DNA of 64,000 nucleotides, from positions 620,001 through 684,000 of the forward strand of contig NZ_FSRB01000003.1 of the NCBI RefSeq assembly GCF_900129635.1. Direction: 5' to 3'. Below the pieces are notes generated by a model. The model was given only the letters and a program-made list of their open reading frames with translations. It ran no database searches and was not told the DNA's origin. Numbering within the stretch: position 1 is the first letter of the stretch; each line of letters opens with the position of its first letter. This document shows, one piece after another, positions 17,330-24,056 of this stretch. A program made the translations under genes and the position numbers. This DNA comes from Singulisphaera sp. GP187 (lineage in GTDB: Bacteria > Planctomycetota > Planctomycetia > Isosphaerales > Isosphaeraceae).

Positions 17330-17797
17330 AACGCGATCGAACGTCGCGATCGCGGCCCCAACTCGGCGACTCCGTGAGGGGCAAGTCGGCAGGTTGAGCT
17401 TCCCCAGCCAATCGGTCCTGAAAAAAATCAAGATCCGCGAGGGTCCTCGAATCGCCGAGGCCAAGCGCATTGTGACCCGGGACAGGAGCCGTCGCTTTCC
17501 GGGCACGCCGCGTTTGGCCTCGGCTTCGTTGCTTTGATCCGCCCAGCGCATCGATCGAAGCCGAATCGAGGGATCGGCAGTCCAGGCCACCCGATCGGCG
17601 TCTCAGGTTGGGGACTGGTGGAACGGAGTCGAGCCGGACCGGGTCATCGACAATTCCGCCCGAACTGCTTTATGATAGAACGATCAAAGCAACGTGCGAC
17701 CGCCCGCCTGAACGATCCAACACCACTCTGATCCCAATCAGGGGGCGTGTGCGGATTCCGCAATGCCGCAAGAGCCGACTCCGTCCGAGGTTTGATC
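17330..17797. other. Intergenic region upstream of the Rnk-like gene
   Basis: No supported gene. The region holds a candidate sigma-70 promoter (17647-17676) for the Rnk-like gene. No terminator hairpin with a U tract was seen after the WD40 operon. Confidence 0.45.
17647..17676 (+). promoter_or_regulatory. Candidate sigma-70 promoter of the Rnk-like gene
   Basis: TCGACA (17647-17652) and TATGAT (17671-17676) are separated by 18 bp, a plausible -35/-10 pair about 120 bp before the Rnk-like start. No GG-N10-GC element was found here, so this gene may not share the sigma-54 control of its neighbours. Confidence 0.4.
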
Positions 17798-18208
17798 ATG
17801 AACGGCAAGAAAATCTATATCACCCAGTTTGACCGCGATCGCTTGGACCGGTTTCTCGGACTGCCAAGAGATGAAGAACAGAACATCCAACTCAACCCCC
17901 TGCGCTCCGAACTCGCCCGTGCCGTGGTGGTGGCTCCCCAGGAAATTCCGGCCGATGTCATCACAATGAACTCGACTGTCTCCTTAATCGAAATCGAGAC
18001 CTCCGAGGAGGAAGTGTTCACACTCGTCTTCCCGAAAGACGCCGACGCCGACGAGGGGAAAATCTCCGTCACAGCCCCGCTCGGAACGGCCATGCTCGGC
18101 TATCGGGTCGGCGACGTTTTCGACTGGGATGTGCCGATGGGCCGGAAGCGCTGGCGCGTCGCCAAGGTTCTCTATCAGCCGGAAGCCGCGGGCAATTACG
18201 AGCTCTGA
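17798..18208 (+). CDS. Rnk/GreA-like nucleoside diphosphate kinase regulator
   Basis: A 136-residue protein with an Rnk-type N-terminal helical part (KKIYITQFDRDRLDRFL, then LRSELARAVVV) and a GreA/GreB C-terminal domain of the FKBP-like fold. That domain runs from VITMNSTVSLIEIETSEEEVFTL through ISVTAPLGTAMLGYRVGDVFDWDVP. Rnk proteins bind RNA polymerase near the secondary channel and affect nucleotide pools and stress responses. The frame is open upstream, but the ATG at 17798 begins the conserved domain. It sits between the WD40 operon and the second hpf gene, in line with a stationary-phase region. Confidence 0.85.
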   Translation: MNGKKIYITQFDRDRLDRFLGLPRDEEQNIQLNPLRSELARAVVVAPQEIPADVITMNSTVSLIEIETSEEEVFTLVFPKDADADEGKISVTAPLGTAMLGYRVGDVFDWDVPMGRKRWRVAKVLYQPEAAGNYEL

Positions 18209-18366
18209 GCGCGACCGCCTGATCGAACGTCGAAACAGTCATCCCCATGAAAATTCGCCGATAGGCCGGCTCGTACTGCCCCTCCGGGCCTGGCAAACGC
18301 GCCGGCCAGCGATCGATCGAGCCGACGGTGTAGCAACGCGACGGGGCAGCATCCACCTCGGTTGTG

Positions 18367-18399
18367 CCCCTCCCTCCCTCTCCCTCTTCCTCCCCCCCT
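18367..18399. repeat. Polypyrimidine tract with G-quadruplex potential on the minus strand
   Basis: Thirty-three bases contain only C and T, arranged as CCC runs one to three bases apart. The minus strand therefore has at least four GGG runs suited to a G-quadruplex. A 6-bp hairpin (18406-18411 with 18417-18422) follows at once. Possible roles are transcription termination after the Rnk-like gene or simple low-complexity DNA. Confidence 0.5.
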
Positions 18400-18835
18400 G
18401 GGACCGCGGGCGACCCGCCCGCAATTCAATTTCATTCAATTCAGTCTGTTTAAATTAATCAATTCCATGACAGGCGTGCCGCCCACGGCACCAGGGCTCA
18501 CGCCAGCCCTGGTAGTGGCTCCCTCCTCGTACGGCTACGCCACCACAGCTCCCATAGACACGAGGAACCGTCCAGCGGACGGCTGACGTAGGCATTCATG
18601 TCCCCCCCCAAAAAAATCAATGAGCGGCGATTCAACGCCACTCGGCCCGACCGTACGGCCGACCTGAGCGTCCAACGATCAAGTGGACCGACCAGCGATC
18701 AGGATGCCACGCGAGCGTCTCAGAGTGAACCACCCCAACCGCTTCGCTTCGACCCCTTCTCATTTCTCCTTAACCCTTTCACCTCAAAAAAGATACAAAA
18801 CAACTCCATGACGTTCGGCCAAAGACTTTCCCTCA

Positions 18836-18851
18836 TGGCATCATAATCGCT
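18836..18851 (+). promoter_or_regulatory. Sigma-54 (-24/-12) promoter of hpf copy 2
   Basis: TGGCAT...TCGCT with GG at 18837-18838 and GC at 18849-18850, exactly 10 bp apart. The element and its flanks resemble the promoter at 14356. Transcription is predicted to begin near 18862, leaving a leader of about 220 nt before the hpf start, close to the 210 nt of the WD40 leader. The NtrC-type regulator at 12761 is the likely activator. Confidence 0.65.
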
Positions 18852-18868
18852 TATAAAGAAAGGCGTAA

Positions 18869-18962
18869 GACGGTGCACATCAACCAGGCCCCAAATCAAG
18901 AGGGGGTATCACCGTCATACATGAAGCGTTCGATGCAGGAGACGGTGCCAAGAGTCACCGTC
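18869..18962 (+). ncRNA. Candidate structured leader RNA, copy 2 (hpf2), with alternative stems
   Basis: GACGGTG (18869-18875) pairs perfectly with CACCGTC (18910-18916), enclosing CACATCAACC and a GCCCC/GGGGT hairpin (18888-18892 with 18903-18907). An AT linker matches the copy at 14389. A second exact pair with the same arm sequences follows: GACGGTG (18941-18947) and CACCGTC (18956-18962). Four interchangeable arms allow mutually exclusive folds (1:2 plus 3:4, or 2:3), as in riboswitch-like control. The folds were drawn by eye. Confidence 0.5.
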
Positions 18963-19081
18963 AGAGTGGACGTGTTATGTGCCGGCGAGGCTTGACGACA
19001 GGAGCGACCACCCCGGTCACACCTGTTGTTCAATCAGCCCGCATGAGTTTACCGAATCACCTTTGAATTGGAGCGCATGAC

Positions 19082-19420
19082 ATGCAACTGGATATGCGTG
19101 GGGTGAATTACGAGCTGCAGGATGAGTTGAAGGATCACATCGAGCGTCGGCTGCGTTTCGCCCTCGGGCGGTTCGCGAGCCGGATCGAGCGGATCGCGGT
19201 CCGAATCTCTGACGTGAACGGGCCACGTGGCGGAATCGACAAGCGCTGCCGGATTAGCATCGGCCTGATTCCCAAGGGCGTGGTCATGATTGAGGGCGCG
19301 GGGGACGACCCCTTCATCCTCGTCGCCGACGCGGCGAAGCGGGCACGGCAGTCGGTCCGACGCAACCTGGAGCGGCGGCGACGCAGCCGCGAGCCATTGG
19401 TGTCCTTGGCGGCCTACTGA
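19082..19420 (+). CDS. Ribosome hibernation-promoting factor, HPF/RaiA type (copy 2)
   Basis: A 112-residue protein with the HPF/RaiA pattern: MQLDMRGVNYELQDELKDHI, IERIAVRISDVNGPRGGIDKRC, and a basic C-terminal helix (AAKRARQSVRRNLERRRRSR) for contact with 16S rRNA. It shares ISDVNGP-x-GG-x-DKRC with the copy at 7600 but is more basic and lacks a dimerisation tail. GGAG lies about 11 nt before the ATG. Its own sigma-54 promoter and long leader (18836-19081) suggest induction by the adjacent two-component system, unlike copy 1. Confidence 0.88.
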   Translation: MQLDMRGVNYELQDELKDHIERRLRFALGRFASRIERIAVRISDVNGPRGGIDKRCRISIGLIPKGVVMIEGAGDDPFILVADAAKRARQSVRRNLERRRRSREPLVSLAAY

Positions 19421-20037
19421 CCCCGCCGCCCCGGAACCATCGGGGCCTCCCTGCCGACGGATGGCCAGTTCGATCCTGAGCCATTGACAGGATCAGGTTA
19501 GGGCAGGGTAGGGCAGGGCAGAGAAAAAGCAGGATTGAGTCGCACCTCGCCTGGTCGTTCTCCGACCAGGCGGGGCGTCCGACAACCAGACGCGTCCGCT
19601 GAATTCCACGGATGGACTGGCGATCAATTCGCTCGGAATGAAATCAACAGACCGCGCAACTCCTTTTGGGCATTGCTTATGGACGTCCCGCTGAATTCTC
19701 GGTGAGGAGCACGCATGTTTCGGCATGCCCTTTGATTAAGAGCCTATCCCAATCGGCAAAAAAATCAGAGTGAGAGATCCACTCCACCGGTCATGTCCGG
19801 CTGTGAGTGCCGCGGGTTCCGGACTCGGAACCCGTGTGGGATCACCTTGGCCCGTGGGCCAGGGAGTCCGACTCCGGAACTCACGGCCCCCAGAATTCCC
19901 TCGTTTCCCGGTGCAAGTCGGCCGACGGAGCGTGGTTCGAGGGACCGGAGTCCCCAGTACGCGCCGACGCCCTCCTCGCCGAATCCGTGTTCGACATGAT
20001 GTGTTTCGATCCTCTCCGGGCTAAAGGAGACACCCCA
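19421..20037. other. Intergenic region after hpf2
   Basis: About 620 bp. It holds the hairpins and G-rich tract listed at 19428-19518 and then no recognised element until the ribosome-binding site of the TPM gene. The TPM reading frame stays open upstream to 19807, but that extension has no family resemblance and the strong AAAGGAGA at 20022-20029 marks the true start. Confidence 0.5.
19428..19518 (+). terminator. Tandem hairpins and G-quadruplex-like tract after hpf2
   Basis: GCCCCG (19428-19433) pairs with CGGGGC (19441-19446) directly after the hpf2 stop. GATCCTG (19472-19478) pairs with CAGGATC (19488-19494). Then four GGG runs follow at 19501, 19506, 19511 and 19516 with two-base spacers (CA, TA, CA), an ideal intrastrand G-quadruplex. 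Without a U tract this is not a classic terminator; RNA-stabilising or transcription-stalling roles are possible. Confidence 0.4.
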
Positions 20038-20739
20038 ATGTTTGCGCGCTTTGGTAGCTTGTGCGTCCTCCCTTGGATCTTGTTCGCGCAGATGTCATGG
20101 GACATGAGCGCGGTGCCGGTCGTTGCCGCGGCCTCGGCCTCCTACGAGGTGCCCCCCGAGATCAACGACCGCGGCCAAGTCTTCAATCAGGCAGCGAAGC
20201 GAGGGGCACGCAAGGCACTGAAACGGATCCGGTACGCTCACAGCGTCCCGATCCTCGTGGAAACGGTCGAGTCGCTCGACGACGAGTTGATCAACGATGC
20301 GGCCCGACGGCGGGCCCATTCGCTGGGGAGTGAGGGAATCTACATTCTCTTGGCCAGCAAGGGCCAAGATGTCGCCGTGGTCTTCGGCCACAACAAGGCG
20401 CACGGCCTCCTTGCGGATCCGGACCGAGCCGCGATTCGCGAGGCCTTTCTCGGGCCGCTCCGCGCGGGTAACGCCGACCGCGGCCTCGAAAACGGCGTCC
20501 GAGCGATCGATACCACGCTGGCCAAGGCCGCGGCCGCCAAGCCGAAATCCAACGCCCAGGATATGGTGTTCCCCGCAACCATCCTGTTCTCGCTGATGGC
20601 CGTCTTGTTGGCTCTCCAGGTGGGAACCCATGACGAAGACCGACGGAAGCGACGACGACGGTCGGTCTCGCCCCCCCGCGAGTCGGTGCTCCAAGGTGGC
20701 CACTCCCATGGTCCGGGTCGGGCGCTCGGGAGACTCTGA
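20038..20739 (+). CDS. TPM-domain protein, exported and membrane-anchored
   Basis: A 233-residue protein. A hydrophobic N-terminal signal (about residues 1-35, ending near VVAAASA) is followed by a TPM domain (PF04536, about 40-165). That domain includes DRGQVFNQAAKRGARKALKR, VPILVETVESL and GIYILLASKGQDVAVVFGHN. A transmembrane helix (MVFPATILFSLMAVLLALQV) and a basic tail with Arg/Lys runs follow. TPM proteins occur in envelope repair and photosystem maintenance; no specific role can be given. The strong ribosome-binding site AAAGGAGA fixes the start. It is a single gene, convergent with the regulator at 20864. Confidence 0.8.
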   Translation: MFARFGSLCVLPWILFAQMSWDMSAVPVVAAASASYEVPPEINDRGQVFNQAAKRGARKALKRIRYAHSVPILVETVESLDDELINDAARRRAHSLGSEGIYILLASKGQDVAVVFGHNKAHGLLADPDRAAIREAFLGPLRAGNADRGLENGVRAIDTTLAKAAAAKPKSNAQDMVFPATILFSLMAVLLALQVGTHDEDRRKRRRRSVSPPRESVLQGGHSHGPGRALGRL

Positions 20740-20863
20740 GCTGACGACTTGCGATTGGTCCTAAGCCCGTGGACCTGGTCCTGCTTTGCATTGAATCATG
20801 TGCAAGCCCTGGGTGCTACGGGTTGTGCCCGACCCGTGAGCCAAAAACCCGCGAGATCGACGA

Positions 20864-22039
20864 CTATCGCTGCCGCGCGGACCGGCGATACTGACCGGGG
20901 GTCTGGCCGGTCCGCTCCTTGAACGCGGCGCTCAAGTATTCCGGGTGGAGGAAGCCGGTCCTGGACGCGATCTGCTTCAAGGGCAGGTCCGTCTCGGCGA
21001 GCAGCCGCTTGACCTGGTCAAGTTGGGTCCGCAGAATCTCGGCCTTGGGTGTCAGACCAAAGATCTTGACGAACCGGCGTTCGAAAACACTGCGCGACAG
21101 CGGCAACTCCGCCAACACGTCCGCGACCGTAATCCCATCGCAGGCGTGTTCGCGAATGAACCGCACAGCACCCGAAATGGCGCGATCGTCAATCGCCAGA
21201 ACGTCCGTCGACCGGCGGGTGATCACCCCAAGTGGAGCGATCGCGATCGGGTCCTCCGGCACGATCGCTCCCGCCATCATCCGCTCCAGCAAGGAGGCGG
21301 CCTCAAACCCGATCCGCCGGGTGTCGGGGACGATACTGGAGAGGGGTGGATCCGCCAGGTCGCACAAGACCTCGTCGTTGTCAACACCGAGGACGGCCAC
21401 CTCATCAGGGACTGCGACACCAATCACACGACACGCGGTCAGCACCTGTTGCGCCCGGATGTCGTTGCACGCCATGAGCCCCACCGGCTTGGGCAGCCCC
21501 TCGATCCAGCGCGCCACCTCGGCCTGCGCCGCCCAGCCTGATTGCTCCCGGGCCTCGGTCCCGGCCCCATGTTGCGGACTCCCCGCGCGATAGAGGTGAC
21601 AGGTGAATCCCGCCCCTTCCACCAGGCGAGCGAATGCCTCGGACCGATTGTCCGAATAGTCCGCTCCCACGAAGCCGCAAAACGCGAGGTGGCGGAACCC
21701 ACGCTCGCGAAGGTGCCCCACCCCCAGACGCGCAACCGCCTGATCATCCGTGACGATCCGAGGCACCCCGAGGTCGGTGAGCAGACCGCGGAGGTCCACC
21801 GCGGGAATCCGCAAGTCACGGACGACCCGGGCGATCTTGCGGTTCTCGATCCGGGCGATGATCCCGTCCCCACTCCAGTCCTGGAGCCAGGCCGACGGCG
21901 CATCGCCCAGGCCACGCTCGGCGAGATAAATCGACCAGGGACCGTGGAGCCGCACATATTCGGCGATCCCGTGGAGCAGACCGCGACCATAGGCGCGGGA
22001 AGACTCCACCAGCAGCGCCACGCGAGGTCGGGCCGCCAC
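20864..22039 (-). CDS. XylR-type transcriptional regulator (sugar-binding domain plus AraC helix-turn-helix)
   Basis: A 391-residue regulator. The N-terminal part (about 1-270) is a LacI/periplasmic-binding-protein-like sensor: VALLVESSRAYGRGLLHGIA, RGFRHLAFCGF and VAVLGVDNDEVLCDLADPPL. The C-terminal 100 residues are an AraC domain with two helix-turn-helix motifs (DVLAELPLSRSVFERRF; LKQIASRTGFLHPEYLSAAF). This layout is that of XylR, and planctomycetes have many such regulators for sugar use. It starts at a GTG (22039) with GGGAGGTG upstream. It is divergent from the lipoprotein/DUF1559 genes and near the GH95 fucosidase, which are its likely targets. Confidence 0.9.
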   Translation of the reverse strand: MAARPRVALLVESSRAYGRGLLHGIAEYVRLHGPWSIYLAERGLGDAPSAWLQDWSGDGIIARIENRKIARVVRDLRIPAVDLRGLLTDLGVPRIVTDDQAVARLGVGHLRERGFRHLAFCGFVGADYSDNRSEAFARLVEGAGFTCHLYRAGSPQHGAGTEAREQSGWAAQAEVARWIEGLPKPVGLMACNDIRAQQVLTACRVIGVAVPDEVAVLGVDNDEVLCDLADPPLSSIVPDTRRIGFEAASLLERMMAGAIVPEDPIAIAPLGVITRRSTDVLAIDDRAISGAVRFIREHACDGITVADVLAELPLSRSVFERRFVKIFGLTPKAEILRTQLDQVKRLLAETDLPLKQIASRTGFLHPEYLSAAFKERTGQTPGQYRRSARQR

Positions 22040-22486
22040 GTCCGCACCTCCCCTTGTCCGAGAAATTGTTCAATCCAAAATTTCAACTATGTTGCTAATC
22101 CCAATCTCAAGCAACCCGTTCAACGGTTTTCTTAGGAGTTCTCTGACCACAATCACCTCAAGGCACCTTAACTCCCTGCGCGAAAAACCTCAATAACTTG
22201 ACGCAAAGCTTCAATGACATAAGCCCCCCTGGTCGGTTATAGTCCAAACATTCCTCGTCACAGCCTATATCATTTTCAGGTCGATCCTCGCGAAGTCTCC
22301 GCGAGGTCGGCCAAGGCACATCGTCCCTTTCCGGCGATCAGGTCGCGATCCTCCGGATGCCGAAGGGGGCGACATTGCACAGATCCAGAATGATTTTTTG
22401 ATGCGTTTTGAATTGGGCCGGAGGAAGCAGGTCGGTCGAAGGCATTGACGGGTTGCCGGTCCTCACCTCATGCGGAGGTCAGTGCA
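22040..22486. other. Divergent control region between the XylR-type regulator and the lipoprotein gene
   Basis: About 450 bp, more AT-rich than its surroundings, with no supported gene. It contains the direct repeat listed at 22190-22218. A TATAGT (22238-22243) could serve as a -10 box, but no good -35 accompanies it. Confidence 0.45.
22190..22218. promoter_or_regulatory. Possible AraC-type operator (direct repeat)
   Basis: TCAATAAC (22190-22197) and TCAATGAC (22211-22218) are direct repeats 21 bp apart, two helical turns, the arrangement AraC-family dimers use. They lie between the divergent regulator and the lipoprotein gene. The evidence is only two short repeats. Confidence 0.3.
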
Positions 22487-22708
22487 ATGCGAAGCAGCAA
22501 TTCCCCGTTGTTCTCGGTTCGACTGGGAGGCCTGGCACTCCTCATCCTCCTGACCGCCGGGCCGGTCGGCTGTAACGGCGAAGGCGGAGGAGGATCGTCG
22601 GAAACGATCTCCACCGGCGAGGGTCAGGCGGTCATTCCCAAGCAAGAGCTCCTGAACCTCGGCGCGACCGAGAAGTCTCTGGCTCCGCCGGCCAAGAAAG
22701 CCAAGTAA
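22487..22708 (+). CDS. Small lipoprotein, unrecognised
   Basis: A 73-residue protein with a lipoprotein signal: MRSSNSPLFSVRLGGLALLI, then a hydrophobic run ending LTAGPVGC, the lipobox cysteine. The mature part is Gly/Ser-rich and then KQELLNLGATEKSLAPPAKK. Small lipoproteins of this kind commonly sit beside DUF1559 genes in planctomycetes (family knowledge), and a DUF1559 gene follows here. GGAGG lies shortly before the ATG at 22487. Confidence 0.65.
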   Translation: MRSSNSPLFSVRLGGLALLILLTAGPVGCNGEGGGGSSETISTGEGQAVIPKQELLNLGATEKSLAPPAKKAK

Positions 22709-22904
22709 CGACTCGAAACTCGAGCGCGGGGACAACCACGACCGATCCCGTCGACCCTGCCAGCGGTCCCACTCCCTGAACCGTGACAGGGCCTGCGGCC
22801 AAAAGTTCACGACGCAATGCCTCGAGCCCAGATCCGGCCCGCGCCGGGTCGAGAACCGATCGTCTCGATTCCCTCATCTCGTTCGATCCTCTCGGAGAAC
22901 CCCG

Positions 22905-23966
22905 ATGCGTACGCGCACGAATTCCGGATTCACACTGATCGAGCTCCTGGTCGTCATCGCCATCATTGCGGTCCTGATCGCCCTGTTATTGCCGGCCGTC
23001 CAGGCGGCCCGCGAGGCGGCACGTCGTGCCCAGTGCGTCAACAACTTAAAGCAGATCGGCCTCGCCATCCATAACTACCACTCCACCCACGACGTTTTCC
23101 CGATGGGCTCGTCCAAGCAGCCCTTCGACGGCCCGGCCTCGTTTGCGTCGGGTGCATGGGATAGCTGGAGTGGCCAAGCGTTGATGCTCCCCAACATGGA
23201 GCAGAACGCGATCTACAACGTGTGCAACTTCAGTCTTGCGCCGGGCCAGATCAACAGCAAGCTCGGTTACTACGTCAATTCGACGGCGTACAACACCGTG
23301 CTCAATTTCTTCCTCTGTCCGTCCGACCCCAATGCGAGCGGCTCAACCGGCTACATCAACAACTACGCTGCCTGCGTCGGTACCACAACTTTTCACACCT
23401 GGAATGCCGCGGGTTCGAATGGGATGTTCGCCTACCAGACCGCGATCGGGATCCGCGACGCAACCGACGGCACCTCGAACACGATCGCGTTTGCCGAACT
23501 GATCGTCAACTCGCCCGCGACCACGGTCCCGGCACGCGGCAAAGCCGCCGGTGGTGCCGGCGTGACCAGCACAGCCGGCGGGAAGCTGGACGCCCGCACC
23601 ATGGGAATCAACGCGATCCAGGCCGACATCCAATCGTGCACGGCAAACTTCACGACCAACACCAGTGGAAATAACACCGGCTGCGGCTTCCGCTGGGGCA
23701 TGGGGGCGATGGGGCTCACCATGTTCAACAGCATCGTCCCGCCCAACGGAGGGGGCCAGGTGAAGTGGTCCGCCTGCCGGACCCAGTGCTGTGCCCAGGC
23801 GCAACACGCCCACTACGTCGTCTCGTCGAGCTATCACGCCGGTGGCGTGAATGCCCTGATGAGCGATGGCAGCGTCAAGTTCATCAAAGACTCGATTAAC
23901 ATGCAGACCTGGTGGGCCCTCGGGTCGAGGGCAAGCGGCGAAGTGCTCAGCGCCGACGCCTACTGA
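22905..23966 (+). CDS. DUF1559 pseudopilin-like protein
   Basis: A 353-residue protein with a type IV pilin-like N-terminus: the prepilin-like site is GFTLIELLVVIAIIAVLIAL, followed by LLPAVQAAREAARRAQCVNN. NLKQIGLAIHNYHSTHDVFP and the late H-x9-DG motif (HAGGVNALMSDG) are DUF1559 hallmarks, a family greatly expanded in Planctomycetes. It is probably exported and processed by a prepilin peptidase; its role is unknown. GGAG lies before the ATG. It is convergent with GH95, with a hairpin between them. Confidence 0.93.
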   Translation: MRTRTNSGFTLIELLVVIAIIAVLIALLLPAVQAAREAARRAQCVNNLKQIGLAIHNYHSTHDVFPMGSSKQPFDGPASFASGAWDSWSGQALMLPNMEQNAIYNVCNFSLAPGQINSKLGYYVNSTAYNTVLNFFLCPSDPNASGSTGYINNYAACVGTTTFHTWNAAGSNGMFAYQTAIGIRDATDGTSNTIAFAELIVNSPATTVPARGKAAGGAGVTSTAGGKLDARTMGINAIQADIQSCTANFTTNTSGNNTGCGFRWGMGAMGLTMFNSIVPPNGGGQVKWSACRTQCCAQAQHAHYVVSSSYHAGGVNALMSDGSVKFIKDSINMQTWWALGSRASGEVLSADAY

Positions 23967-24002
23967 GTCGATTCCGGTTCCGTTCCACTCCATCCGGAAG
24001 AT

Positions 24003-24033
24003 GCCCCCGAACGGCCAAAACCGTCTCGGGGGC
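24003..24033. terminator. Bidirectional terminator between the DUF1559 and GH95 genes
   Basis: GCCCCCGA (24003-24010) pairs with TCGGGGGC (24026-24033), and ACGG/CCGT extends the stem inward around a CCAAAA loop. It sits between two convergent genes, so it probably terminates both transcripts, although U tracts are weak. Confidence 0.55.
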
Positions 24034-24056
24034 AAAATCCGGCACCGAATCGCCCC

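Larger units (their letters stand above)
18209..19081. other. Intergenic region with hpf2 promoter and leader
   Basis: About 870 bp without a supported gene. In order it holds a polypyrimidine tract (18367-18399), a GCGGGC/GCCCGC hairpin (18406-18422), the sigma-54 promoter (18836-18851), and a structured leader (18869-18962). The middle part is relatively AT-rich. Confidence 0.6.

Noticed and set aside
19716..19735. Weak sigma-54-like element (CGGCAT...TTGAT) upstream of the TPM gene
   Set aside because: The bases 10 bp after GG are GA, not GC, and flanking bases do not match the two good promoters.
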